Counted from the stretch's first letter, positions 28,555 through 37,795 are shown. The stretch is 64,000 nt of DNA from JBJMQS01 sp045802605 (GCA_045802605.1 JBJMQS010000020.1:124001-188000); one strand, 5' to 3'. Translations and numbers: made by a program. The notes: generated by a model not told the origin, from the letters alone.

Positions 28555-29937
28555 CTACGGCCGCAACGTCAAACTCTTCAAATACATCGTCTTGCGGTCC
28601 ATCGGATGCGCCGCGTCCATTTCGCGCCAGCGAGCATCGATGTCTTTGAGTGCCTTGGCGCTCTCACCATCTTTCGCCAAACAATGTCGCACGCCATCGA
28701 GCAAAACCTTCCGATATTCGATTTGATCCGGCATCCGCATACGAAGGGGGGCATTGATCGCTCGCGGTTCGCTTACTTCGCGCAGCGCTTCCAGCAACGT
28801 CGCGGTGCCGATCGCATCGAGGCCGTAATTGAACCAGCCGTCACGATGCTCCGCGAGATGCACGCTGCGAAACGGCGCACTGCCGAACACGGGATCATGC
28901 ACAACTTCAAAGCTCACGGTCGGCCCCGACAATTGCAAGGCCAATGCCAATGCGGCACTTTGATTTTTGGCATTTTTCGCCAGGCCGATGAACGCTCCGC
29001 CTGGCCCGATGTACGGCACACGTTCGCCGGCGGGCCCAGTGCAGATCGGCGCGACGGAGTAACGTCCGGGGTGAGCCGCGGGCTGCAGCGATGCCAAGTC
29101 GGCCAGTGAGCCGATCGCCATCACCGCATCATCGGCGCCGAAATTCTCAGCCAAGGTTCCCGATTTGGCTCGAAGCGGCGCGAGGTTCTTCAGCCACTCC
29201 AGCGCGGCGACGAAACCCGGATCAGTCAGGCGCGGAGCGCCCGTGGTCACATCCCGATGAAACGCGAACAACTCCGAAGTATCGCCACTGCGGCGGCGAA
29301 AGTCGTTTTCATTGACCGGCATCACTGCAAATGCGGCCGCCACGGAGTGAAAAAGGCGATCCAGGCCATCGTCATCCGTGGGCAGAGCCGGCAGTACCGA
29401 TCGCTTGCGCTCGTCTGAGAATTGCTTGGCGATCAACCCGAATTCGGCGAAGCTGCTGGGCGCCTTGCGCTTCGCGGCTTCGAACAAATCCTTGCGATAG
29501 ATCACAAACGTGGCATCGCCCAGAAGCGGCAAAGCATAGGGCGTCGCCCCCCACAGCAGCAGCTTGTTGCGATAGAGCCGCAATTGTCCGGCCCACAATT
29601 CACTTCCGGTCACCGACTCCGGCAACGGGGAAATGATCCCTCCCTCCGCCAATCGACCCAAATCGGCTGGTGTGAAGACAACGAGGTCGGCATCGGGAAA
29701 GTCGCCGACGGTCAGTGTGACCTTTTGCAACCGAGCCCATCCGGCGGCATGGCGATCGATCAGCGTGCGGGCCGGGCCATTCGGACAATTCACGCGCAAG
29801 GTCGTCCCGGCCCAGACGGGACCAGTGACTTTCGGCTCTGGCTTTGAGCCGCAGGAGGTCGTGAAAATCGCCAACAGGACGGCAATCCGCCGCAGGGCAC
29901 GAATAGATATTGGAATGGCCCGGCTCTGGCGTTGCAC
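28555..29937 (-). CDS. extracellular solute-binding protein (ABC transporter lipoprotein)
   Basis: Protein of 460 aa with a hydrophobic N-terminus ending in a lipobox-like AIFTTSC (Cys29), then a family 1 bacterial solute-binding fold (GDFPDADLVVF, LWGATPYALPLLGDATFVIY, IGPGGAFIGLAKNAKN). Family members bind sugars or similar solutes in the periplasm and hand them to a permease. No permease or ATPase gene is near, so it may be an orphan or use a distant transporter. The start is GTG at 29937; 111 nt separate it from the divergent FHA gene. Confidence 0.8.
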   Translation of the reverse strand: MQRQSRAIPISIRALRRIAVLLAIFTTSCGSKPEPKVTGPVWAGTTLRVNCPNGPARTLIDRHAAGWARLQKVTLTVGDFPDADLVVFTPADLGRLAEGGIISPLPESVTGSELWAGQLRLYRNKLLLWGATPYALPLLGDATFVIYRKDLFEAAKRKAPSSFAEFGLIAKQFSDERKRSVLPALPTDDDGLDRLFHSVAAAFAVMPVNENDFRRRSGDTSELFAFHRDVTTGAPRLTDPGFVAALEWLKNLAPLRAKSGTLAENFGADDAVMAIGSLADLASLQPAAHPGRYSVAPICTGPAGERVPYIGPGGAFIGLAKNAKNQSAALALALQLSGPTVSFEVVHDPVFGSAPFRSVHLAEHRDGWFNYGLDAIGTATLLEALREVSEPRAINAPLRMRMPDQIEYRKVLLDGVRHCLAKDGESAKALKDIDARWREMDAAHPMDRKTMYLKSLTLRP

Positions 29938-30048
29938 GTAAACTGTCTCCCACCCTACAATGACGAGCGGTCAATCGAGTGCCATTCTAACGACCCGCGT
30001 CGCCTCGCGGGCTCTCTCTTCAGGACGGCCTGACCGCGGGAGCGGCGA

Positions 30049-30621
30049 ATGAAGGTGAAGCTGGTTGTCGCCCAGGGCGTTCATACCGGCAAGCAGATTC
30101 CGCTTGCCGGTTCTGAGTTCGCCATCGGCCGAGACCCGCAATGTCAATTGCGGCCCAGCAGCCCCGCCATCAGCAAAAAGCACTGTGCCGTGCTCGTGCG
30201 CGGCGAAAAGGTTTTCGTCCGCGACTTCGGCTCCACCAATGGCACCTTCGTCAACGGCGAGGCAGTGCAGGGCGAGATCGAAGTGGTCAACGGTGCCAAA
30301 CTCAAAGCCGGCCCCTTGGAGTTTACGGTCCAAATCGAAGCGACGGCTGAAGTCAAAGTTCCACCGAAGATCGTGGCCCCGAAGCCCGCTGCCGCCGATG
30401 ACGACTTCGCCGCGTTCTTGCTCGAAGGCGATGTCTCCACCGCGGGGACCGTGCCCGAAGGCAGCACCGTCATGGAGATGAATATTCCCGCCGGCGGAGC
30501 ACCTCCCGGAGAAGGCGGCGAGAAAAAAGCGGACAAGCCGGAAGCGAAGAAAGCCGAAGCCGATACTCGCAAAGCCGCCGATGACATTCTGCGCCTCTAT
30601 CAACGCCGGCCGCGCTCTTAA
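30049..30621 (+). CDS. FHA-domain protein
   Basis: Protein of 190 aa. Residues ~1-100 are a forkhead-associated domain with its signature: GRDP (27-30), SKKHC (42-46) and GSTNGTFVNG (61-70), which bind phosphothreonine peptides. The tail (~110-190) is Ala/Lys/Glu-rich and disordered. FHA domains read the output of Ser/Thr kinases such as those at 18621 and 41737. Ribosome binding site GGGAG lies 6 nt before ATG. The stop codon directly precedes mutY's likely TTG start. Confidence 0.9.
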   Translation: MKVKLVVAQGVHTGKQIPLAGSEFAIGRDPQCQLRPSSPAISKKHCAVLVRGEKVFVRDFGSTNGTFVNGEAVQGEIEVVNGAKLKAGPLEFTVQIEATAEVKVPPKIVAPKPAAADDDFAAFLLEGDVSTAGTVPEGSTVMEMNIPAGGAPPGEGGEKKADKPEAKKAEADTRKAADDILRLYQRRPRS

Positions 30622-31734
30622 TTGCCGCACGTCGTGAACGAAACCGCTCGTCCATCCTTGACATCATTACGGCGTCGGTTGCTGGCTTGGTTCGACCGGC
30701 ATCGCCGTGATCTGCCCTGGCGGCACAATCGCGACCCGTATCGCATCTGGGTCAGCGAAGTCATGTTGCAGCAGACAACCGTGGCCGCGGTCGTGCCGTA
30801 TTTTGATCGCTTCATGGCGGCGTTTCCCACCCTGGCCGATCTTGCCGCGGCGGATGAGCAAGCGGTCCTGAAACACTGGGCCGGCCTGGGATACTATCGC
30901 CGCGCAAAACACTTGCACCAGGCCGCACGCCTGCTCGTCGCTGCCGGTGGCTCGCTGCCGGATGATCCAGAAGTCTGGCGCGCTCTGCCAGGCGTGGGGC
31001 GGTATATTCTCGGCGCGGTGCTGTCGCAAGCATTCGATCGGCGCATGCCGATTATCGAGGCCAACAGTCTCCGAGTCATCTGCCGGCTGTTTGGCCAAAC
31101 TGGCGATCCGAAATCGGCGGCGGTGCAAAAGTGGCTCTGGCAAACGGCCGAGGCCCTGTTGCCAAAGTCGCGCGCCGGCGACTTCAACCAGGCGCTCATG
31201 GAATTGGGCGCACTCGTGTGCACGCCGGCGCAACCGCGCTGTTCGCAATGCCCCCTGCGGTGCGACTGCGTGGCTAACAACGCCGGGACCCAAGACAAGA
31301 TTCCGACGAAATCGGCACCCGCTGCGACGAGCGAGGTACGCGAAGTCGCAGTCGTGATTCGCCGCGGGGAGAAGGTCCTGCTCGCACAGCGGCCCGACGA
31401 TGCCGTGCGCTGGGCCGGCATGTGGGAGTTTCCCCGCACTGAGTTGAAGGACGATGAAGCCCATGAACGAGCGGCCCGCCGCATCCTGCGCAGTTGCGCC
31501 TTAAAAGCGACGCTCGGTAGCGAACTAACGACGCTGCGATACGGTGTGACCCGCTTCCAAATGGTACTCACCTGCTTTGAAGCCAACTATTCTGGCGGCA
31601 AATTTGCATCGGCTTTCTATCAGCGTGCCACTTGGTGCCGCCCGGGAGAGCTGACGGATTATCCACTGGCCACCGCGGTGCGACGTTTGGCGGAATTGCT
31701 TCTCCAGGAAAGTCGTCAGCGACGGCTGTTTTGA
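30622..31734 (+). CDS. mutY: A/G-specific adenine glycosylase MutY
   Basis: 370 aa from a TTG at 30622 (a GTG at 30634 is also possible). MutY excises A opposite 8-oxoguanine. Visible: catalytic Glu46 in SEVMLQQT, helix-hairpin-helix LPGVGRYILG (~122-131), [4Fe-4S] cluster C200-x6-C207-x2-C210-x5-C216, and a C-terminal NUDIX-like 8-oxoG-recognition domain (VREVAVVIRRGEKVLLAQ, MWEFPRTEL). At the normally Asp position of the LDGNVxRV motif it has Glu146 (IIEANSLRV), which is unusual. Located directly after an FHA gene and before a TlpA-like gene. Confidence 0.93.
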   Translation: MPHVVNETARPSLTSLRRRLLAWFDRHRRDLPWRHNRDPYRIWVSEVMLQQTTVAAVVPYFDRFMAAFPTLADLAAADEQAVLKHWAGLGYYRRAKHLHQAARLLVAAGGSLPDDPEVWRALPGVGRYILGAVLSQAFDRRMPIIEANSLRVICRLFGQTGDPKSAAVQKWLWQTAEALLPKSRAGDFNQALMELGALVCTPAQPRCSQCPLRCDCVANNAGTQDKIPTKSAPAATSEVREVAVVIRRGEKVLLAQRPDDAVRWAGMWEFPRTELKDDEAHERAARRILRSCALKATLGSELTTLRYGVTRFQMVLTCFEANYSGGKFASAFYQRATWCRPGELTDYPLATAVRRLAELLLQESRQRRLF

Positions 31735-31747
31735 ATCGAGATGAATC

Positions 31748-32227
31748 ATGCGTTATCGATTGGTCTTCGTCTTGGTGCTTTGCTTCGCCGGGTGTGAGTC
31801 ACCTGCCGAATTGGGCCGCCCCGCGCCCGACTTCAGCGCGACCACCCTGGACGGACAAACGGTTTCTCTAGCATCACTGCGCGGCAAAGTGGTAGTCATC
31901 GATTTCTGGGCGACTTGGTGCGGACCCTGCCGGCGAGCGTTGCCTGAGCTTCGCGAATTCGTGTCGCACTTCGAGGGCAAGCCCGTCGTGTTGATCGGGA
32001 TTTCCGCCGATCACAATGAGACCGCGCTGCATGACTTCCTCGCGGTGAATCCTCTCCCTTGGCCCATCGTGTTCGACGGTGACGGCGGGCCGATCGCCAC
32101 GAGGTATAACGTGAATGCGTATCCCACGGTCTTTGTCATCGATCAAAACGGAATGATTCGAAACCGCGATCTCCATGGCGCAAAATTGATCGAAGTCACC
32201 GAAAAATTGCTCGCCAAAGCGAAATAG
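31748..32227 (+). CDS. TlpA/ResA-like thiol-disulfide oxidoreductase
   Basis: 159 aa with a lipobox-like end of the leader (LCFAGC, Cys16) and a thioredoxin fold: PDFSATTLDG, then FWATWCGPCRRALPEL with C58 and C61, and cis-Pro AYPTVFVI. TlpA/ResA proteins reduce disulfides outside the membrane, often for cytochrome c maturation. It follows mutY by 13 nt and precedes the radical SAM gene by 13 nt, so it is likely co-transcribed; a link to haem assembly is not supported by neighbours. Confidence 0.88.
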   Translation: MRYRLVFVLVLCFAGCESPAELGRPAPDFSATTLDGQTVSLASLRGKVVVIDFWATWCGPCRRALPELREFVSHFEGKPVVLIGISADHNETALHDFLAVNPLPWPIVFDGDGGPIATRYNVNAYPTVFVIDQNGMIRNRDLHGAKLIEVTEKLLAKAK

Positions 32228-32240
32228 CTATAATGAACGC

Positions 32241-33284
32241 ATGTCCAGTAACAGTCCCAAAGGGCGGGGTGCCGGCGCCAATCCGCCGAACCGGTTCATC
32301 CCGCTGCAATACGCCGTCGGCCCCGACGATGAGCCCGGCGAAACACCAGCGCTAACCACGCTGTTCTTTCGAGACAACAGCCGGACCGCCATCGCTTCGA
32401 ACGATAGCCCCGATGTGCCGTTCACTTTCTCTCTAAACCCCTACCGCGGCTGCGAGCATGGCTGCAGCTATTGCTACGCGCGACCCACGCATGAGTATTT
32501 GGGTTTCTCGGCGGGCCTCGATTTTGAAAGCCGCATCGTCGTCAAAGAAGATGCGCCCGAGTTATTGCGCAAGCATTTCATGTCGCCGAAGTGGCAGCCG
32601 GAGACAATCTCCATCTCTGGCGTGACCGATCCCTATCAACCAATCGAGCGACGGCTGAAACTCACCCGCCGATGTTTGGAAGTCTTCGCCGAGTTTCGCA
32701 ACCCGCTCGGCATCGTCACCAAGAACGCTCTGGTGGCTCGCGACAAAGACCTGCTCGGCGAGTTGGCGAAGCACAACGCCGCCGCTGTCTTCCTTTCCAT
32801 CACGACGCTCGACGCCGATCTAGCGAGCAAGTTGGAGCCACGCGCGTCGGCCCCGCAGGCACGGCTTCGCGCCGTCAGGGAATTAACCGACGCCAGTATT
32901 CCCGTCGGCGTCATGTTTGCGCCCGCTATTCCTGGGCTCAACGATCACGAAGCGCCGGCGATGCTCGCAGCGGCCGCGGAAGCCGGTGCAAAATCCGCGG
33001 CATTCGTGGTGCTGCGGTTGCCCTGGGCCGTGAAAGACATTTTCGCAGCCTGGCTCGAGCAGCATTATCCCGATCGCAAGAACAAGGTGCTCAATCGAGT
33101 GCGCGAATTGCATGGCGGCGAACTCTATCGCTCCAAGTTCGGCGATCGCATGCGCGGCGAAGGTGAATGGCGCGACACATTTGGCCGACTGTTCAAGCTC
33201 GCCAAAGCGAGAGCCGGGATCAAAGACGATATGCCGGAGTTATCCGTGGAGAGTTTTCGCAGGCCAGGGGAGTTGTTTTCTTAG
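32241..33284 (+). CDS. PA0069-family radical SAM protein
   Basis: Protein of 347 aa with radical SAM Cys motif CEHGCSYC (C71-x3-C75-x2-C78) after FTFSLNPYRG and a SplB-like C-terminal half, the hallmarks of the PA0069 family. The family uses [4Fe-4S]/SAM chemistry; the substrate is not known. A TATAAT at 32229-32234 lies 7 nt before the ATG with no ribosome binding site, so an internal promoter making a leaderless transcript is possible as well as read-through from the upstream genes. Confidence 0.85.
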   Translation: MSSNSPKGRGAGANPPNRFIPLQYAVGPDDEPGETPALTTLFFRDNSRTAIASNDSPDVPFTFSLNPYRGCEHGCSYCYARPTHEYLGFSAGLDFESRIVVKEDAPELLRKHFMSPKWQPETISISGVTDPYQPIERRLKLTRRCLEVFAEFRNPLGIVTKNALVARDKDLLGELAKHNAAAVFLSITTLDADLASKLEPRASAPQARLRAVRELTDASIPVGVMFAPAIPGLNDHEAPAMLAAAAEAGAKSAAFVVLRLPWAVKDIFAAWLEQHYPDRKNKVLNRVRELHGGELYRSKFGDRMRGEGEWRDTFGRLFKLAKARAGIKDDMPELSVESFRRPGELFS

Positions 33285-33299
33285 TCGACGCGGAGGCTT

Positions 33300-33575
33300 C
33301 GTATATCGTGGCTACGATTGAGTCTTTGCAACTCGTGACCCAAGCAGAGTCTTTGCACATCGTCGCTGTGGCAGAGCCTTTGTATTTCGTGGCCGGGTCT
33401 GAGGTCGCCCTTAGGCGACCGAAGGCCCGGTGAAGTGGCAAGCGCTCGCGGGTTCACCAGGCCTTCGGTCGCCTAAGGGCGACCTCAGACCCGGCCACGA
33501 AATGCAGGAAGCTTCAGACCGTGCCACGAAATGCAGGGACCTCAGAATTGGCCATGAAATGCATGAGTCAGATCC
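33300..33575. repeat. 50-bp inverted repeat flanked by mirrored short repeats (copy A)
   Basis: Arms 33385-33434 and 33453-33502 pair over 50 bp with one mismatch and an 18-nt loop. Outward of the left arm are degenerate copies of TTTGCAT-CGTGGC; outward of the right arm are three copies of GCCACGAAATGCA at intervals of about 27 nt, i.e. the same unit inverted. A second copy of the whole structure occupies 49681-49910. Nothing else is seen in the gap 33285-33595. It is not coding. Confidence 0.85.
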
Positions 33576-33595
33576 GCCGATTGAAGTGCTGCAAA

Positions 33596-34384
33596 TCAAG
33601 CAGTTACGGCTTTCACGTTCTTCGCCCAGCCACCCAACTGCCGTTGGCCATCGAGATTGAGCCGCGTGGCCGCAAATGCCGGCGAGCGGCGCAGCGATCC
33701 TTCGCCGCCTGAGCCGATCGTGTTGCCGGAGAGATCCAATTGCTCCAGCCGTGTCAGCGTGCGACTTCCCGCGAGTGCCCGCGCTCCCCAATCGCCGACG
33801 TCGTTGTTAGCCAAATCCAGCGTGTGCAAACCCTGCAACTGCTCGCTCGCGGCCAGGGCGGCCGCTCCCGAGCAACCAATCTCGTTGTTGCTCAACCGGA
33901 GTGTTCGCAACGATGTCAGGTGCTGGCAATCCGCGAGCTTCTGGGCTTCGCGGTCGGCCAATCCGCAGCCGGTCAGGTGCAGTGCGTTCAGATTGGCCAA
34001 GTGCGGCATGCGCAGGATATGGCGAAGTGGCTCGCGGGCCCGGATCAAGGTGACCTGGCGGATGGGCGCCAAGCGGAAGATCGCGGCCACGTGACCGAGA
34101 AAGTCGTCGCCGCGAATGACGATGGAATCGGGGAACCCGCGCGAGAAGCCGATCTTGTAGACCCACGAGGCCAGCCGTCCGGCCCAGGCCCGGCCATGTT
34201 CCTTTTCCAACGCTTGGGCAGATTCTGCCGCCTCGAAATCGCCCGTATGGGCGGCGATCTGCATGCGAATGAACTGCCCGCGCGGATCGCCCTGCTCATC
34301 GAGCCAGTCGGCGTACATCAGCCGCGGAAGGTCATCGTCCGGGGCGGCTAAAATGGCGGCATGAAAGGCGGCGTGATCGGCCAT
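33596..34384 (-). CDS. TIGR02996/leucine-rich repeat protein
   Basis: Protein of 262 aa. Residues 1-45 match the repeat-companion domain typical of Gemmata-type planctomycetes (MYADWLDEQGDPRGQFIRMQ). C-terminal half contains leucine-rich repeats (TLRLSNNEIGCSGAAAL, LDLANNDVGDWGARALAG, LDLSGNTIGSGG), which form a ligand-binding solenoid. No signal peptide. Start at ATG 34384 (after GGGAACC); an in-frame ATG at 34474 would add an unsupported Cys-rich extension. Function unknown. Confidence 0.85.
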   Translation of the reverse strand: MADHAAFHAAILAAPDDDLPRLMYADWLDEQGDPRGQFIRMQIAAHTGDFEAAESAQALEKEHGRAWAGRLASWVYKIGFSRGFPDSIVIRGDDFLGHVAAIFRLAPIRQVTLIRAREPLRHILRMPHLANLNALHLTGCGLADREAQKLADCQHLTSLRTLRLSNNEIGCSGAAALAASEQLQGLHTLDLANNDVGDWGARALAGSRTLTRLEQLDLSGNTIGSGGEGSLRRSPAFAATRLNLDGQRQLGGWAKNVKAVTA

Positions 34385-34549
34385 GCAGGTTCCCATAACA
34401 ACGCGGCACCCATGGTAACCGGGCCGCGCGGCCGAAAACAAGCATTTGAATCCGGAAAAACAACAATTCGGCACATCCCTTAAAAGAGCTGCCGACCCTT
34501 CCGATTGAGGCGCAAACGGTGAGTTGTACGGTCTGAAAAGCTACTCTGC

Positions 34550-35035
34550 CTAAGGAGTTGCGGGCGGCGGTGGGGAGTTGTACGGAGGCGGAGCCATCAC
34601 CCCTGAAATCACCATTGGCGGCGAAGGGTCGATCCACTCCAGAATCGTGCGGAACGGTTCGGTTCGCCGGGTCCAGGAATCATATCGATCGTAGGACTGA
34701 TCCTTGGCCTGGAGGAACGCCCAGCCAAATAGCGACAACACCAGGATCCCAGGAATCGCCATCCAGCGGATGATTCGTCGCCGCAGGCTCGTTGGGTTAC
34801 GGCAGTCCTTAGTCAGCACCGTGCCGTCGGCCCTCTTATAAAGTCGGCCGCAGAGTGTGCCGCCGCTGGCGAAGATCAACGCCTCGGCTTCCTCGCGGGT
34901 CATCTCGGCAATGTTGTAAACACTTTTGCGGCAATGCTGGCAAAACCGAGTACGGTCGTTGCCGGTCATGGATGACCACGGCACCTGACAGGGACTTGCG
35001 ATCTCAATTTGGTCGAGCAATTTGGTTGCGGACAT
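34550..35035 (-). CDS. Cys-rich membrane protein, unnamed conserved family
   Basis: Protein of 161 aa. Residues 16-80 contain a conserved pattern, SPCQVPWSSMTG, RFCQHCRKSVYN, MTREEAEALI and LYKRADGTVLTKDC, with Cys16, 32, 35, 62 and 78 that may bind a metal. A single membrane helix follows (~90-108), then a Pro-rich tail (SPPPPATP). The pattern recurs in planctomycete and acidobacterial proteins but has no experimentally assigned role known to me. Confidence 0.75.
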   Translation of the reverse strand: MSATKLLDQIEIASPCQVPWSSMTGNDRTRFCQHCRKSVYNIAEMTREEAEALIFASGGTLCGRLYKRADGTVLTKDCRNPTSLRRRIIRWMAIPGILVLSLFGWAFLQAKDQSYDRYDSWTRRTEPFRTILEWIDPSPPMVISGVMAPPPYNSPPPPATP

Positions 35036-35139
35036 GATGAAACCCGCGTGTCATCGATAGCGCTATGGTACGCCTATCAGTCTCGACGACGCAAGCGGGG
35101 ATTTGGATTTAAGGTTTAGACCGTTTCGACATGGTCGTC

Positions 35140-35225
35140 GTCACTGCCTCGCGCAAACGTCGTCACTCGCTCGCGCAAACGACGCTTTGTTAGCCCGACG
35201 CGCAAGCGAGGGAAGCCAGCGACTT
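35140..35225. repeat. dispersed short repeats in intergenic gap
   Basis: TCGTCACTxCCTCGCGCAAACG-like units occur twice in tandem (about 35140-35190), then TAGCCCGACGCGCAAGCGAGGGA (35192-35214), a string commonly dispersed in planctomycete intergenic DNA. The rest of the gap 35036-35312 shows nothing. Not a gene. Confidence 0.5.
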
Positions 35226-35312
35226 TGCCCCACTCGGGGTTCCGGATTTCCGTTACTTGCGGGTCTAACTAGACGACGGAGACCCGATGATTGTTGGTCA
35301 GGTTTCTTTGAC

Positions 35313-36140
35313 CTATTCCGCGTGAGCGACCGTCCGGACCGGATTCATGGATCCCCCGCCGCTCTGCTGCATTTCAGCCAGCATCTCGTGAGCCGGAGCG
35401 TAGGTGGGATGGGCTTTGAGCGCCAGGGTCAATTGCTGGCGGGCTTCTTCGGTTTTGTCGAGGTGCAGATACATCCGCGCGAGCGTGAACCGCGCTTCTT
35501 CTTCCTTCATGCATTTGGTCAGCGTGGCGAGCGCATCGTCAAACCTGCCCGCGCGAGCCTGGGTCATGCCGAGCATCCGGCTATATTGGCGATTGTCGGG
35601 GTCGATTTTCTGTGCGGTTTTGAAGCTTGCAACTGAGCCGTCCCAATCCTTGAAGCGGGCTTGCAAGAGAGCTTTGTCGTACCACAAATTGCCGTTATGC
35701 GGCTGCTGCTCGATCGCCTTCTCGTACATCTTCACCGCTTGACCATAGTCGTCGATTGAAGCAAATGACTTGGCCATACCAATGTAGGCTTGGATGTACT
35801 TTGGATCCTGCGCGATGGCTTGTTGATACATCTTTCGCGCCGACGCCCGCGCCTGCTCGGCCTCCGCGAAGCTGATCTCGGTATTTTCCGCCATCTGATC
35901 GCGCACGGCCGCAATCGCGCAAAGTGTCTCCGGCTTGGCCGGCTCATTGCGCTTGCTCTCTTGGCCAGCCGCGGCACGTGCCGTACTGGGGTGCGGAGCA
36001 TCAGCGGGCTTAACAGGCTGTTGGAGCTTGGCGAAGTCGGGGTTGGCCGTGAGCGGCTTGTCGCCCAGAGAATAGCAGCCGCTCGCAGAAAGAATGACAG
36101 GCAAAAACGCGGCGCAAATGCGCCGAATGCGACGATCCAT
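35313..36140 (-). CDS. TPR lipoprotein, TadD-like
   Basis: Protein of 275 aa with a lipoprotein leader (VILSASGC; Cys22) and about four TPR repeats (YIQAYIGMAKSFASIDDYGQ, NLWYDKALLQARFKDWDGS, RFTLARMYLHLDKTEEARQQ). Outer- or inner-membrane-anchored TPR lipoproteins of this type often serve as pilus assembly factors (TadD/PilF-like). It is the most distal gene of the minus-strand tad-like locus at 35313-40679, 45 nt after the AAA ATPase gene, so co-transcription with it is likely. Confidence 0.8.
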   Translation of the reverse strand: MDRRIRRICAAFLPVILSASGCYSLGDKPLTANPDFAKLQQPVKPADAPHPSTARAAAGQESKRNEPAKPETLCAIAAVRDQMAENTEISFAEAEQARASARKMYQQAIAQDPKYIQAYIGMAKSFASIDDYGQAVKMYEKAIEQQPHNGNLWYDKALLQARFKDWDGSVASFKTAQKIDPDNRQYSRMLGMTQARAGRFDDALATLTKCMKEEEARFTLARMYLHLDKTEEARQQLTLALKAHPTYAPAHEMLAEMQQSGGGSMNPVRTVAHAE

Positions 36141-36185
36141 GTCCGGCCCCCCGGGACTGCCGTTCCTGGCAGTCGTCGCCCGGGT

Positions 36186-37535
36186 TCAAAACTCGGCGAT
36201 AAATGTCGAGGCGGCCTCGGCCATCAAATCGCGCGATAGAACGACGGGCTGACGCCTGTATCGGCAAATCGACTGAACGATCTCCAATAAATCTCGACAA
36301 TCGCTGGCGCGGGGGTTCCGGCCCTGATCGTAATAGCGGTCGTAGAGGTAATCGACCGCCGGCGGGCAGGCCGCCATGCCGAGCTTTTTCGCCATTGCAC
36401 CGAAGATTTTCTCGTACGTTTCCCGGTCCGGCGACTGGATCTGGACCTTGTGGCGAATACGCCGCAAGAACGCGTCATCGACCAGGTCTTTCGGGTCGAG
36501 GTTGGTCGAGAAAATGATGAGCTGCTCGAACGGCACCTGGAACTTCTTGCCCGAGGCCACGGTCAGATAGTCGTGCCGGTCTTCCAGGGGCAAAATCCAG
36601 CGGTTGAGAAGCTCTTTGGGGCTCACCAACTGCCGGCCAAAGTCGTCGATCAGGAACACGCCGCCGTTCGCTTTGACGTGCAACGGCGCCTGGTAAAAAT
36701 TGGCCGCCGCGTTGTAGCGCAAATCGAGCATATCGAGATTCAATTCGCCGCCGGTCACGATCACAGGCCGACGGATGCGGACCCACCGGGCATCGAGCGT
36801 GTGCGATACCAACAGGTCTCGAATCCGCGCATCGGTGGGTTCATTCGCGGAGCGATCCGCCTCATCGACTTGGTGGACCGACGGGTCGAATAGCGTAACA
36901 ATCGAGCCTTCGGCCATGAATGCGTAGGGCACATAGACTGAGCCGCCTTGCGAGTTCATGAAGTCGCCGATGGCACGAGCCATCGCGGTTTTGCCGTTGC
37001 CGGGCGGCCCGTAAATGAAGAGCGATTTGCCGCTGACGATGGCCGGCCCGAGTGCCGCGAAGAGCTGTTCGCTGAGCACCAAATGTCCGAATGAGCCGCG
37101 CAACAAGTCTGGCGTGCAGGAGATTCCCGTCACCGTTTGCCGGTAGGTCTGTTCGATGTAATCTTCGAGCGGCACCGGTGCGGGGCCAACGTAGGCGCAC
37201 AACGTCATTGCGTCTTGAGCACGCCTGCGGCCCAAATCAGTGAGTGTGTATTTGTAACTGACCCGTCCGATGAGCTCGCCGCCGGTGACTTCAATGCACT
37301 TCTCGTCTTTGAGGAACCGGATGCCCTCTTCAACGAGCTTAAATGGCAGACAGAGAAACTTGGCCAGGTCGAGGCCAAGCATCACGCCGCGTTGATAGAG
37401 AGATTTGAGAATAAGGTCGGTGAGCATGCCCATGCTCAAGCCGGCCTCGCGCAGATTGTCGGGAGAAGATGGTGCTTCGGGCAGACCGTTGCTGTCCCAT
37501 TTCAAGGCCGGCGTCGATTTCGGTCGTACGTTCAT
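36186..37535 (-). CDS. AAA ATPase with N-terminal winged helix, tad-locus associated
   Basis: 449 aa from ATG 37535 (an upstream in-frame start at 37679 gives an implausible Arg-rich stretch). Residues ~38-110 look like a winged helix (LTDLILKSLYQRG, FKLVEEGIRFLKDEKCIEV). ATPase core: Walker A GPPGNGKT (176-183), Walker B GVFLIDD (~292-298), sensor-1 FSTNLDP (~342-348). It is not a GspE/TadA ATPase, since the His/Asp boxes are missing. Location inside the tad-like locus suggests a role in pilus assembly or its control, but nothing direct shows this. Confidence 0.75.
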   Translation of the reverse strand: MNVRPKSTPALKWDSNGLPEAPSSPDNLREAGLSMGMLTDLILKSLYQRGVMLGLDLAKFLCLPFKLVEEGIRFLKDEKCIEVTGGELIGRVSYKYTLTDLGRRRAQDAMTLCAYVGPAPVPLEDYIEQTYRQTVTGISCTPDLLRGSFGHLVLSEQLFAALGPAIVSGKSLFIYGPPGNGKTAMARAIGDFMNSQGGSVYVPYAFMAEGSIVTLFDPSVHQVDEADRSANEPTDARIRDLLVSHTLDARWVRIRRPVIVTGGELNLDMLDLRYNAAANFYQAPLHVKANGGVFLIDDFGRQLVSPKELLNRWILPLEDRHDYLTVASGKKFQVPFEQLIIFSTNLDPKDLVDDAFLRRIRHKVQIQSPDRETYEKIFGAMAKKLGMAACPPAVDYLYDRYYDQGRNPRASDCRDLLEIVQSICRYRRQPVVLSRDLMAEAASTFIAEF

Positions 37536-37549
37536 CGAGAACCCAGCAG

Positions 37550-37795
37550 TTAGTCGCGACGGCGAGCGCTCATGACAAAGAGCACGCCCACGCCGACGAC
37601 GCCCACCACAAGACCGACCACACCCGAGGTCTTGCCGAACTGGCCTCTCCAGTAATGTTTGAATCCGTCCCAACTCCATTCGTAGCTAGCAAGCGGCGAC
37701 GAGATGCACGCAGCCGCAAACGACGCAGTGGTCGATGCGGGCGCGGGGCCGGCCGCCGTTGCGACGAAGATCAAAAGTGCGGTCAGTAGGCGCAT
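37550..37795 (-). CDS. small exported membrane protein (81 aa)
   Basis: Signal peptide (LLTALLIFVATAAGPAPA) and a C-terminal membrane helix (VVGLVVGVVGVGVLFVM) ending with basic residues SARRRD. No family is recognised. The ATG at 37795 has GGAG upstream; an alternative GTG lies at 37804. It sits 14 nt before the AAA ATPase gene, and a small hairpin GCCACAC/GTGTGGC overlaps its upstream region. Confidence 0.65.
   Translation of the reverse strand: MRLLTALLIFVATAAGPAPASTTASFAAACISSPLASYEWSWDGFKHYWRGQFGKTSGVVGLVVGVVGVGVLFVMSARRRD

Noticed and set aside
33411..33791. ORFs with repeated RATSDPATK or ATKCKDSAW-like peptides around both mirrored elements
   Set aside because: They are translations of the palindromic repeat and its short units, found also at 49602-49909; the real genes start elsewhere (33596-34384 and 48606-49601).
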